Below are positions 1-7,275 of a stretch of DNA of 30,611 nt, in pieces. The position numbers and the translations under genes were made by a program. The notes under the pieces are model-generated. The model was not told where the DNA came from and searched no databases. It saw only the letters and a program-made list of their open reading frames with translations. This DNA comes from Methanosphaera sp. rholeuAM6 (GTDB taxonomy: Archaea; Methanobacteriota; Methanobacteria; Methanobacteriales; Methanobacteriaceae): positions 14,572 to 45,182 of the forward strand of contig MVAA01000095.1 in the NCBI GenBank assembly GCA_003266105.1, written 5' to 3'. Numbering within the stretch: the first letter of the stretch is position 1; the number at the start of each line of letters is the position of its first letter.

Positions 1-540
1 CATTCACGAAACCGCAGACACAACAAGAAAAATCAGCACATAAAAAAGATGCACCAGTCCAACAGCCGCTATCAACCTCCACAAAAATTTAAGAAAATAG
101 AACAGGACGTTTACATAATTGAAGGTATTCGCAGTCCATATGAAGTTCAATACTTCAGAAAACGCTTCAAGAATTTTAAGGTAATAGCAATTCATTCAAA
201 TCCTAAAGAAAGATATAACAGGCTGGTAAGACGAAAAAGAAGTGATGATTCTACTGACTTAAACGTTTTCCAGGAACGTGACGAAAGGGAATTGAAGTTT
301 GGAATAGGTAACGTAATTGCCGAAGCGGATTATATGCTAATCAACGAGGGTCCGATACAGAAATTTAAAAACAGCGTAAAGGTACTGATACAAAATGAAA
401 TCAAGCCAAAAAGAATTATTAACAAACACTCACATAAGAATAAGAACAAAAATAAACAAAACAGAAGACCAAACAAAGGTCGAAAACAGTATCAGAAATA
501 TGATGGGAGAAAAACTTACAATACAAAAAACAGAAGATAA
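1..540 (+). CDS. UPF0200 family nucleotide kinase-like protein (dephospho-CoA kinase-like), 5' end outside the window
   Basis: The reading frame is open from base 1, so the P-loop N-terminus lies outside the window; the first ATG inside (49) is probably internal. Counting from that ATG, residues 21-119 carry the features I associate with archaeal UPF0200 proteins: VYIIEGIRSPYEV, then a KVIAIHS strand with an ERYNRL helix and a basic RRKRSDDS lid, then GIGNVIAEADYMLINEG. The family is P-loop kinase-like and is often annotated as dephospho-CoA kinase-like; the substrate is not settled by sequence. Two oddities are visible. A basic, Asn/Gln-rich stretch precedes the EGIRS motif. After the usual family end near NEIK (base 405) there is a 44-residue tail with 18 Lys/Arg and one acidic residue, and nearly all of it lies over the start of the next gene in another frame. 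The tail looks like run-on translation. Family call fairly sure, function not. Confidence 0.75.
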   Translation, partial: HSRNRRHNKKNQHIKKMHQSNSRYQPPQKFKKIEQDVYIIEGIRSPYEVQYFRKRFKNFKVIAIHSNPKERYNRLVRRKRSDDSTDLNVFQERDERELKFGIGNVIAEADYMLINEGPIQKFKNSVKVLIQNEIKPKRIINKHSHKNKNKNKQNRRPNKGRKQYQKYDGRKTYNTKNRR

Positions 541-799
541 CCATCTAATCGTTGAAGATGATTTGAGCATTCTATCAAAGATAAATCATATGATCATTAA
601 GAATGAGCTTGAAGAACTTGCCGCAGGCATCCTCAAAAGAAACATGAATGAATCTTCAATCAGATTCTTCATCAACAAGCAGGCAGCATACAATAACACA
701 TTTCACATGATTGATGAAAACATGTCCTCCCTTGGAGACATAGAATTTCTGATAGAATCAGAAAATCCTGAAGAAGTAATTTGGTGGATTACTTCATAA
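395..799 (+). CDS. UPF0201 family protein (conserved archaeal, RNA-binding-like fold)
   Basis: A 134-residue protein that matches the archaeal UPF0201 family from memory: an N-terminal strand followed by TEDQTKVENSI (compare the family's 'PTEDPEKV..Ai'), a helical middle, then FINKQAAYNNTF and SSLGDIEFLIES with a C-terminal VIWWI (family: 'NKQAA.vGkv', 'LGdI.v.I', 'W'). The ATG at 395 is chosen because it keeps the TED block; the ATGs at 500 and 503 would delete it. The consequence is a 146-base overlap with the preceding gene in the +2 frame relative to it. No good ribosome binding site is visible before 395, so translation may be coupled to the upstream gene. The biochemical role of the family is not established to my knowledge. 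The gene ends 5 bases from the convergent stop of the Dph6 gene. Confidence 0.75.
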   Translation: MKSSQKELLTNTHIRIRTKINKTEDQTKVENSIRNMMGEKLTIQKTEDNHLIVEDDLSILSKINHMIIKNELEELAAGILKRNMNESSIRFFINKQAAYNNTFHMIDENMSSLGDIEFLIESENPEEVIWWITS

Positions 800-804
800 G
801 TTAC

Positions 805-1506
805 CTATTCTTTTATGCTGTAATCAAATTTCTCTTCCAGATGAGCTTTTCTGATGTCGTATGTTCCATTATCAAAATGCCAGTTGATTTCGGCTTCATC
901 AATAACTATTTTTCTATCAAAGAATGGAGCATCAACAACAAGTGTTTCCGCTTCACCACCTTCAAATGCTGGATGAACACCGTACTTTTCATTTAGCTCA
1001 ACCAGTTTGTCAATTGTTTCGTGCGTAATGGTTTTTCCAAGCCAGTCTCTTGTTAATCCATATGCCGATACACTCGTGATAATCACTTCAAATCCCAAAT
1101 CAACAATTTTTCTCATGTACTCAACGGGTTCTACATGCCATAATGGTGCTACAGATTCAAGTTCCAATCTTTCACATATGTCATCTATTCTTGATTTTTG
1201 ATAGACAGATTCCAATGCTCCGGAATAAACTGCTTCAACTCCTTTTGCCTTAAGTCTTTCAAGCATGTCTTCAAGATCCGCCAGTTCCTCTTCCTTCACA
1301 CCATCCGTCAATACGTCAATTGACGGAATTTCCATGGCTGCCGAAGAATAATCAACCATATGGATATCTGGTACGTGAAACATGTATGATTCATCATTTC
1401 GCGATACCATTGCAAGTAATGCATATATTTCATCATTGTTCTTCAGCGATTCATAAACAGCCATTGTACTGTCTTTTCCGCCGGAATATAATATTACTGA
1501 TTTCAT
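805..1506 (-). CDS. Diphthine--ammonia ligase (Dph6 / ATP_bind_4 family)
   Basis: A PP-loop ATPase of 233 residues. The pyrophosphate-binding SGGKDS motif is at residues 8-13, the family block YSGALESVYQKSR at 94-106, PLWH at 121-124, and GGEAET at 183-188, which matches the Dph6 signature 'EGGE.ET'. Known Dph6 proteins amidate diphthine with ammonia and ATP, the last step of diphthamide formation on translation elongation factor 2; archaea share that modification. Length fits archaeal single-domain members. The ATG at 1506 is preceded by an AGGAG ribosome binding site (reverse strand, about 1520). The gene converges with the UPF0201 gene, with five bases between the stops, and lies in the same orientation as the membrane protein gene upstream of it. 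PP-loop family certain, Dph6 subgroup likely. Confidence 0.85.
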   Translation of the reverse strand: MKSVILYSGGKDSTMAVYESLKNNDEIYALLAMVSRNDESYMFHVPDIHMVDYSSAAMEIPSIDVLTDGVKEEELADLEDMLERLKAKGVEAVYSGALESVYQKSRIDDICERLELESVAPLWHVEPVEYMRKIVDLGFEVIITSVSAYGLTRDWLGKTITHETIDKLVELNEKYGVHPAFEGGEAETLVVDAPFFDRKIVIDEAEINWHFDNGTYDIRKAHLEEKFDYSIKE

Positions 1507-1605
1507 AAGTAAATCTGCTCCTAAAAAAAAGTATTTGCTTAAAAAAAAGGGGTTAGTTGTATTTTAGAAAGTGGATTTAAAAGGGAAGATTAATATTTTC
1601 TTTTA

Positions 1606-2763
1606 TTAATCTCTTCTTTTTGGTCTAAATCTTGGAGTTCCACGTTTAGATCTTTTCTTTTTAGTTCCGCTTTCATTGAATTCATGTGGTTTATCATCAG
1701 GTTCTGATGATTTTCTTAAAAATGAAAACCTGCTCTTTGATTTCTTCTCTTTTGCTTGTTTAACTTCCTCTTCAGTGTTAAAATCATCCACTGTCAACTG
1801 TTTGAAGTGTTTGTTTGAACCAATATTCTGTTTTGGACTTTCATCAAAGGATTCATCAAAAATATCAATGGAGTTATGTTTTCTTCTGCGATTTCTTCTA
1901 GGCGAACCCTTTGTCTCTGTACCCGGAACAACTTTTCTCTTGATTTTTTCCCTTTCGGTCGGTTTCTTCTTCCTTCTGTTTTTGAAATTGTTGAAATAGG
2001 TTATAAGAGTATCCACGAAGAATCCTGCTATGGCAACAATGACTCCCAGTACACCGGACAACAGGATTACATTGTTTCCATTAGGCATAATATTATTCAG
2101 GGCATCGCTCTGTACCTCGGTCGGTCCGGTAACATTTAAGATTACAACATCATTCTTGGATAGTTCATTCATAATCTTGGTGACATTATTTGCCTGTACG
2201 GTAGCGTTAGCCTCCATTGCAGTATACCTGAGGTGAGTGTACGTTTCATGGCTGAATGTGTTGTAAATGCTGTTTAAAACACCCTGTGGGTCTCCACCTT
2301 CAGATATTTCCACGAGGAACGTTTTATTGTCAACTTCATATATGTTAGAAATGTCCTCATTGCTGTAGTTAATAGCATTTTTAATAAACCGCTTCTCTGT
2401 AGGCGAATCAAAGTCTTCATCTATCTTTATAGTTATTCCCTTATAGTCTACACTTTCCACTCCACTAATTGAAGATATGTTATTGATTATCTGCGTCAAA
2501 TTTCCGTTTGTTGATAGTTCCAGCTGTATTACGTCAGTACCGCTAACACTTTCCTCAACTATTGTACGGGTAAAGTCGGGTATGTCATCAACTATAGGGG
2601 TAAGTAGGAACGCACCTGCGGCAAGTCCCACAATCAAACCCAACGCTATAACTGATATCAGATTCTTTTTTCCGATGTATGGTGTCAGCAGAGCTGTTGA
2701 AAATACAAATAACATGGCCAGAATAAACAGTACCAACATTATTACTATTGTCAAAGCATCCAT
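1606..2763 (-). CDS. Three-helix membrane protein with external domain and long basic cytoplasmic tail, unrecognised
   Basis: I do not recognise a family. The 385 residues divide clearly: two hydrophobic helices near residues 4-27 and 36-56, an acidic, Asn-rich middle domain (about 60-230) with many N-x-S/T sites typical of a domain outside the membrane, a third hydrophobic helix at about 231-257, then a 125-residue tail rich in Lys, Arg and Ser. The tail has basic clusters at 263-280, 289-296 and 368-384 broken by acidic patches, so it could touch nucleic acid, ribosomes or acidic lipid on the inner side. The external domain contains two similar segments (about 78-115 and 142-165) of strand-turn-strand look with conserved Gly/Asp. 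Reverse-strand TATA-like sequence lies near 2788-2800 and a GAGTGGAT ribosome binding site just before the ATG. Probably a lineage-specific envelope protein. Confidence 0.7.
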   Translation of the reverse strand: MDALTIVIMLVLFILAMLFVFSTALLTPYIGKKNLISVIALGLIVGLAAGAFLLTPIVDDIPDFTRTIVEESVSGTDVIQLELSTNGNLTQIINNISSISGVESVDYKGITIKIDEDFDSPTEKRFIKNAINYSNEDISNIYEVDNKTFLVEISEGGDPQGVLNSIYNTFSHETYTHLRYTAMEANATVQANNVTKIMNELSKNDVVILNVTGPTEVQSDALNNIMPNGNNVILLSGVLGVIVAIAGFFVDTLITYFNNFKNRRKKKPTEREKIKRKVVPGTETKGSPRRNRRRKHNSIDIFDESFDESPKQNIGSNKHFKQLTVDDFNTEEEVKQAKEKKSKSRFSFLRKSSEPDDKPHEFNESGTKKKRSKRGTPRFRPKRRD

Positions 2764-2898
2764 AAATTAATCCACTCTCTGAAGAATAATATATTATAAA
2801 AACATTATTCTATCTTTAATTTTTTTCAATATTATAATATGTTATGTGTTTAATCCTATTTGTATTTAACCAATTTTAGATAAAATATTTTTACATAG

Positions 2899-2908
2899 TG
2901 TTATAACA
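2899..2908. promoter_or_regulatory. Perfect palindrome TGTTATAACA upstream of the M42 gene
   Basis: A ten-base perfect palindrome sits 58 bases before the M42 start codon, in the intergenic stretch between two divergent genes. The identical ten bases recur at 21519-21528 upstream of sucD, inside a longer palindrome. This could be a repressor or activator site. In AT-rich DNA a chance match is possible. Confidence 0.3.
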
Positions 2909-2966
2909 TAGTTAAAATAGAAATAGAATTATAGGAAAAATATTTAAAAACACAAGAGGTCAAACA

Positions 2967-3995
2967 ATGAAAGCATTATTGAAAAAATTATCAGAAGCAT
3001 GCGGTATATCAGGATTTGAAGATGAAATACGTGAAATTCTAAAGGAAGAACTAAAGGATTACGTTGACGAAATGGAAACTGATGTAATGGGAAACCTTAT
3101 AACCACACACAGGGGTAAGGAAGGAAAACCAAGCGTAATGTTAGCTTCCCACATGGATGAAATAGGTTTAATGGTAAGTTTCATTGACGATGACGGATTC
3201 CTCAGATTCGTAAAAATTGGTGGAATAAACGATCAGATGTTACTCAACCAGAAAGTCTACGTACAAACAGAAAACGGCGAAGTACCTGGTATCATTGGTT
3301 CAAAACCGCCACACATAACAACAGCAGAAGAAGCAAAGAAAATCATATCCTACAAGGACATGTTCATAGACATTGGAGCAAAAGACAAAGAACAGGCAGA
3401 AGGATTAGTGTCAATAGGAGATGCAATAGTATTCCACACAGACTTTGAAGAATGCTTAAATGATCTGGTAATGGGTAAAGCATTAGACAACCGTGTAGGC
3501 TGTGCAGTAATGGCAGAAGTAATGAAACAGACAGACTGTGATGCAACAGTATATGGTGTGGGAACAGTACAGGAAGAAGTTGGACTTAAAGGAGCAAAAA
3601 CATCAGCATTCAAACTGAACCCGGACATGGCAATAGCATTGGACGTTACAATAGCCGGTGACCACCCTGGAGTAAAACCTGAAGACGCATCAGTAAAAGC
3701 AGGAAAAGGACCTGTAATATCATTCGCAGATGCAAGTGGAAGAGGATTACTTACACATCCTATGATGAAAAAATTGCTTGTTGAAGCAGCAGAAGCCGCA
3801 GAAATAGAATACCAGGTAGAAGTGGGTGACGGCGGAACAACCGATGCAACAGCAATTCACCTTACAAGGGAAGGAATAGCAACAGCAACACTCTCCAGCG
3901 GTTCAAGATACATACACACACCAATAAGTGTCGTGAACGTTAAGGATGTTGAAGATACTGTTAAACTCATACTTGAATTCTTAAAACGTTTATAG
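2967..3995 (+). CDS. M42 family metallo-aminopeptidase (TET/FrvX type)
   Basis: A 342-residue M42 peptidase, the usual family length. The two-metal site is visible: H62 and D64 in SHMDEIGLMV, D174 in ALDNRVGCAV (bridging Asp), E203-E204 in VQEEVGLKGA (general base and ligand), D226 in ALDVTIAGD and H317 in RYIHTPISV. Known relatives form dodecameric tetrahedral assemblies that remove N-terminal residues from short peptides in the cytoplasm. It starts at ATG 2967 after an AGAGGT ribosome binding site. It is monocistronic: a long AT-rich leader region with a TATA-like stretch (2935-2948) lies upstream and a T-rich stretch follows the stop. Substrate preference within the family (acidic, basic, hydrophobic) cannot be read from the sequence. 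Confidence 0.92.
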   Translation: MKALLKKLSEACGISGFEDEIREILKEELKDYVDEMETDVMGNLITTHRGKEGKPSVMLASHMDEIGLMVSFIDDDGFLRFVKIGGINDQMLLNQKVYVQTENGEVPGIIGSKPPHITTAEEAKKIISYKDMFIDIGAKDKEQAEGLVSIGDAIVFHTDFEECLNDLVMGKALDNRVGCAVMAEVMKQTDCDATVYGVGTVQEEVGLKGAKTSAFKLNPDMAIALDVTIAGDHPGVKPEDASVKAGKGPVISFADASGRGLLTHPMMKKLLVEAAEAAEIEYQVEVGDGGTTDATAIHLTREGIATATLSSGSRYIHTPISVVNVKDVEDTVKLILEFLKRL

Positions 3996-4060
3996 GTAAA
4001 AATACTTTACTTATAATCTCCCTTTTCTTTTGGCCACATCTGATTGAACTATTTTTTTCG

Positions 4061-4504
4061 TTGAAATCATTTTTATACTCTTTTTTTAGAAACATTTTAA
4101 ATAAAATTATACCTTTAAACAAACATTCAATATTGGAACAACATTTAAATAATACAAAAATATACGCCAAAGAAGAAAAAGAACAAATATTGGGCTTTTT
4201 AAAATCACAGGGAACATATGATAACGTGGAACATATCCTAATCTCATCAGAGTAATCATTCCAGAATTCTTTGGAAATAAAACTCCACATTTCTCAATTT
4301 ATACTGATTACGAAACCAGTGATGATGGATTATTTATGGAAATTGAATCCGGTCTTACAATGTTGATGATATTTGTAAGATAGAATATTATTTTTTAATG
4401 GAATTGAGTAAAAAAGAAGAACATTATCCTATGTATTTAATGGTATGGGCGGAGTAATGAAATTCCAATGGAAAGATTTTCAAAAACTATCTAATGAATT
4501 TTAA
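4061..4504 (+). pseudogene. Decayed gene of unknown family, frameshifted at least three times
   Basis: The first piece is a 64-residue reading frame (ATG 4061, stop 4253-4255) with a hydrophobic start and a charged helix. Coding-like sequence then continues without a start: in frame 1 from about 4249 (VIIPEFFGNKTPHF, then TSDDGLFMEIES), in frame 3 from about 4356 (NVDDICKIEYYFLMEL, then KKEEHYP), and in frame 2 from about 4434 to the stop at 4502-4504 (GMGGVMKFQWKDFQKLSN). Each segment has protein-like composition and they succeed one another in order, which is what a single gene of roughly 145 codons with several indels would look like. There is no clear ribosome binding site for the first ATG. 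Family unknown; sequencing error is an alternative to decay, but three shifts in 450 bases would be many. Confidence 0.55.
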
Positions 4505-4531
4505 CATTTCATTATTAAAAAAAGATAAAAG

Positions 4532-5344
4532 TTAGTAGGAGAATGATTGAGTGTTCACTCCACCTACTCTAATGTAATTGTTTATAATCAACTTGTTTTC
4601 TGATGAGTCAAAATCATTACCTTTATATTCATCTTCAGATATTTGCTGGTAATCTCCAGGATTTATTCCACCTAATTCTATGTTTGAGAAGATGTCTGCT
4701 ACCGGTTTGGATAGCTGAAGGTTTACGCCACCGATTTCTATTTCAGAGTTGACGGTTGTAAGACCATTTGGTTCTCCAATGATGTTCAATCCGCCAGTGG
4801 TAATTCTTACGTTTAACGTGTTCAAACTTCCACCATTGAGTTCTATGGTTACTCCACCAAGAGTGGTGTTCACGTTTATATTGTCAACCTGTGAATTATT
4901 GTTTAAATCAGCTGCAAATCCGCCTGCAACAAAGTTTCCAGTAATGTTGTATTTATACTTGTTGCTTAGTACAATGGTGTTTTCAGAACTGTTGGATTCA
5001 ATGTTAATCTCCAGGTTGCTTCCGTTCTGGTGTGTTGAAATGTTTGTGGAAGCTTCTTCTTCGGTAGATGTAATTGAATATACCGTTGTAGTGTTATCGG
5101 AGAATTGAATGTTTGCTCCACCGGTTTTCTGGTTAATGTTCAAGTTAACCGTTGATATCGTACCGTTGACAGTATCTTCCACTTCCGATTTGTTCAGTTC
5201 CGATTCATCCATAACATGTTGGGTTTCAATCAAGTTGTCTTCATCATTATCAACTACCTTGTTGACTGCACCATATCCTACCAGTGCTACGGATAGTATC
5301 AGGGCAATGATGATAATTATTCCTAAAATCTTATTTCCGTTCAT
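4532..5344 (-). CDS. Membrane-anchored Gly-Gly repeat protein (predicted beta-solenoid, external)
   Basis: 270 residues with an N-terminal hydrophobic helix (about 7-27) that can act as an uncleaved signal anchor, followed by an Asn/Thr/Ser-rich domain with many N-x-S/T sites. Seven spaced motifs of the form x-G-G-x-x-x share one pattern: TGGANIQFS, AGGFAADLN, LGGVTIELN, TGGLNIIGE, IGGVNLQLS, LGGINPGDY and VGGVNTQSF; the last five recur every 18-24 residues. That spacing fits coils of a right-handed beta-helix, as in the DUF4097-like or toast-rack adhesin folds, though I cannot assign the exact family. The ATG directly follows the stop codon of the upstream Yip1-type gene (TAAATG), so the two are translated from one message and are probably coupled. 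Likely exposed at the cell surface. Confidence 0.7.
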   Translation of the reverse strand: MNGNKILGIIIIIALILSVALVGYGAVNKVVDNDEDNLIETQHVMDESELNKSEVEDTVNGTISTVNLNINQKTGGANIQFSDNTTTVYSITSTEEEASTNISTHQNGSNLEINIESNSSENTIVLSNKYKYNITGNFVAGGFAADLNNNSQVDNINVNTTLGGVTIELNGGSLNTLNVRITTGGLNIIGEPNGLTTVNSEIEIGGVNLQLSKPVADIFSNIELGGINPGDYQQISEDEYKGNDFDSSENKLIINNYIRVGGVNTQSFSY

Positions 5345-5878
5345 TTAAATCAACCCCAATATAAGTACAACTATTATGAAGATTATCCATGGTATACCTG
5401 TTGTTGATAAAAATGATCTTGCATATCCCAGATTGTGTTCTTCACTTACAGCAATAATTTCTATTACCATTTTCCATAGGAACACAAGGAATACCAATGG
5501 AATTATTATTCCAATGCCTATAGTTGCTAAAGCCACTCCAATAATTAACAATACGTTCAGTACACTTGAATAACTCATTAAATTAAAGGTATTCATGAAT
5601 GAACCTGAACCACCAAGTAATCTTGCAAATATGAATGCGAAGAGTGATTGAATAAATTTGTTTATTAATGAAAGAATAATGAATGCAACCAATAGGATTC
5701 CCGTTATTGCTATGTCACCCGTTGATATTCCTATAACTAATGCCAGCATTAAACTGTAGAATATCAATGAGATAATCCCATTGTATCCTTTTTCATCAGT
5801 TTTAATGAAGAATAGGTCGTCAGGGTTTGTAAAGACTTGACCGCTTTCAGTAAAGAATTCCATTATATTAGTCTTCAT
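5345..5878 (-). CDS. Yip1-domain family integral membrane protein
   Basis: 177 residues beginning with a soluble segment (MEFFTESGQVFTNPDDLFF) typical of prokaryotic Yip1-domain proteins, then about five hydrophobic helices (near residues 33-52, 55-82, 100-118, 120-142 and 160-177). The motif NLMSYSSVLNVLL and the WKMVIEIIAVSEEHNLGYARS segment resemble the Yip1 helix block and its conserved loop. Function of prokaryotic members is unknown. Its stop codon touches the start codon of the Gly-Gly repeat protein, so the pair forms an operon; a role in placing or anchoring that surface protein is an inference from the arrangement. The upstream gap (5879-5965) is shared with the divergent flavoprotein gene. 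Confidence 0.75.
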   Translation of the reverse strand: MKTNIMEFFTESGQVFTNPDDLFFIKTDEKGYNGIISLIFYSLMLALVIGISTGDIAITGILLVAFIILSLINKFIQSLFAFIFARLLGGSGSFMNTFNLMSYSSVLNVLLIIGVALATIGIGIIIPLVFLVFLWKMVIEIIAVSEEHNLGYARSFLSTTGIPWIIFIIVVLILGLI

Positions 5879-5974
5879 AATTAAGAATTTGATAAAAATT
5901 GCATAAATATTTAACCTAATTTGATTATATTAATTAATAATTTTTGATTAAAATTGTCTTAAGAGGTGTTGTCA

Positions 5975-6526
5975 TTGAATGTTGTCACTGTAATAGCCAG
6001 TCCAAGAAAGAATGGAAACTGTAAGGCATTGGTTGACTGTATTACTGAGGGGATAACTGAAAAACATGGAAGTAATAAGGTATATTTTGTTGATGATATG
6101 AATATCAGTCCTTGCAGGGCATGCAAGGCTTGTAAAAATCTTGAAAAACCCGTTAAATGTGTATTGGAGGATGATTTCAATAGGATTATGGATGAGGTGG
6201 CTCAGGCGGATGCGTTCATCTTTGCCGCTCCAAACTATTTTGGGGAAATCAATGCACAGGGACACATATTCATGGACAGATTTTATTCCATGACGAAAAC
6301 CACATTGAATCAGCTCAAAAACAAGCCAAAATGTATTGTAATTCATACTTATGGTGCAAGTGATGGTTACTATGATGAATACATCAATAAACGTGCAAAC
6401 AGATTCAGATCCATTGGCTGTGAAGTAATTGAAGTATTATCTGTTGGCAAAAACAGGCCGACTGCAGGTGACTGTGATGAGCTTAAGGAGTATGCAAGAA
6501 ACCTTGGAAGAATGTTGGGGGAATGA
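5975..6526 (+). CDS. Iron-sulfur flavoprotein, NADPH-dependent FMN reductase-like
   Basis: 183 residues with a flavodoxin-like fold. An FMN phosphate loop is visible in IASPRKNGNC (residues 7-16), a compact cysteine cluster C47-x2-C50-x2-C53-x8-C62 follows, and APNYFGEINAQ and TYGASDG are the other flavin-contact loops. Methanogen Isf proteins with such a compact motif carry a 4Fe-4S cluster plus FMN and pass electrons from ferredoxin to small acceptors; the C53-C62 spacing here is slightly longer than the usual 4-7. The TTG at 5975 is chosen because an AAGAGGTG ribosome binding site ends seven bases before it; GTG 5966 and TTG 5969 lie in or next to that site. The stop overlaps the region of the first paralogue gene (ATGA). 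A relative lies at 9200-9778. Electron acceptor unknown. Confidence 0.8.
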   Translation: MNVVTVIASPRKNGNCKALVDCITEGITEKHGSNKVYFVDDMNISPCRACKACKNLEKPVKCVLEDDFNRIMDEVAQADAFIFAAPNYFGEINAQGHIFMDRFYSMTKTTLNQLKNKPKCIVIHTYGASDGYYDEYINKRANRFRSIGCEVIEVLSVGKNRPTAGDCDELKEYARNLGRMLGE

Positions 6527-6531
6527 GAATA

Positions 6532-7095
6532 ATGTCTGTTTTAGCAAAAGTTATTAAAATACTTGAAAGTGAGGACAGAATTATTGAAGTGGATGTGATG
6601 GATGACAAAACAAAGAAAGCGTTGACACTCATTGAACTTAAACGTCTGGATGAAATGGTTCCGCTAATCAACAGGGGTTTTGAGGAATGTCTGGAAGAGG
6701 ATTATGTTCTGATGATTATCAAGGACAAGACAGATATCATAGTTCCGGATGAGGAGCTGATTCCAACGCTGACGCTGATGAGTGAAGGAGGAACCCTTAT
6801 CGGTGAGGAAATATATGATCCGGAAGAATTGGAGGAACTGCAGGATGATCCCAACGTTTACTTCATATCGGAACACTTTGCAACATATCCAAACCTTTCA
6901 AAACCTGGTGAAAAACAGTTTTTTGTTGTCAATCAGTTACGAGGAGAACTGGAATGTGAGGAGAAAATCGAAGAACTGGTATCCAGCCTTGCAATATCGG
7001 CACCATCAACGCAAGCAGACCATTACATCAAGGATATCTATGGAATGGATTATCAGGACAGAATCATTACAATAGTTCTGGGATTCACCGAATAA
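6532..7095 (+). CDS. Acidic protein of unknown family, paralogue A of three
   Basis: I do not recognise a family. About 187 soluble, acidic residues; closely related to the gene at 7904 and more distantly to that at 7276. Shared blocks are KRLDEMVPLINRGFEE near residue 36, LIGEEIYDPEELEEL near 90, a PNLSKPGEKQFFVV block near 124, and DHYIKDIYG followed by a hydrophobic ILVGFT-type end. No cysteine pattern, transmembrane helix or nucleotide loop is seen. The ATG at 6532 aligns with the paralogue C start and lies eleven bases after the last G of a GGGGG tract (6517-6521), the same distance as in paralogue C. The gene follows the flavoprotein without a gap and the upstream stop falls inside ATGA 6523-6526, so it is likely cotranscribed with it. 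Confidence 0.7.
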   Translation: MSVLAKVIKILESEDRIIEVDVMDDKTKKALTLIELKRLDEMVPLINRGFEECLEEDYVLMIIKDKTDIIVPDEELIPTLTLMSEGGTLIGEEIYDPEELEELQDDPNVYFISEHFATYPNLSKPGEKQFFVVNQLRGELECEEKIEELVSSLAISAPSTQADHYIKDIYGMDYQDRIITIVLGFTE

Positions 7096-7123
7096 TCATC
7101 CAATCCATATAATGGGAATGTCA

Positions 7124-7149
7124 ATGCATTTCCACAGACACTGTTTTTT
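7124..7149 (+). terminator. Possible T-tract terminator after paralogue A
   Basis: A short CAG-ACA-CTG hairpin is followed by six T residues, about 40 bases after the paralogue A stop. The stem is weak, so the T tract is the main evidence. A separate TATA box for paralogue B follows at 7238, which fits a transcript end here. Confidence 0.35.
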
Positions 7150-7237
7150 ACAATCAAATTATCTTCCACGAACTATTCTATCTTAAATACAGCAATAACT
7201 TCAAATACAATAACTACTTAAATCATGTTAAACAAGT

Positions 7238-7247
7238 TTTAAATATA
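7238..7247 (+). promoter_or_regulatory. TATA box for paralogue B
   Basis: TTTAAATATA lies in a 180-base gap and predicts a transcript start near 7262-7267, directly before the GGGGGAA ribosome-binding stretch (7264-7270). The short leader this implies would favour a start codon close by (ATT 7276) over TTG 7312. Confidence 0.5.
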
Positions 7248-7275
7248 ACTAATAAAATACTATGGGGGAATTCTT

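Noticed and set aside
521..534. Third copy of ATACAAAAAACAGA
   Set aside because: It lies inside two coding frames and is A-rich; likely chance, and it is counted against the promoter-element idea.
2477..2770. 97-codon plus-strand frame opposite the membrane protein gene
   Set aside because: Antisense shadow of a clear three-helix membrane protein, with Ser/Thr/Ile-rich composition and no binding site.
5966..5974. GTG 5966 and TTG 5969 as starts of the first flavoprotein
   Set aside because: Both overlap or touch the AAGAGGTG binding site; TTG 5975 has correct spacing and gives the family N-terminus.
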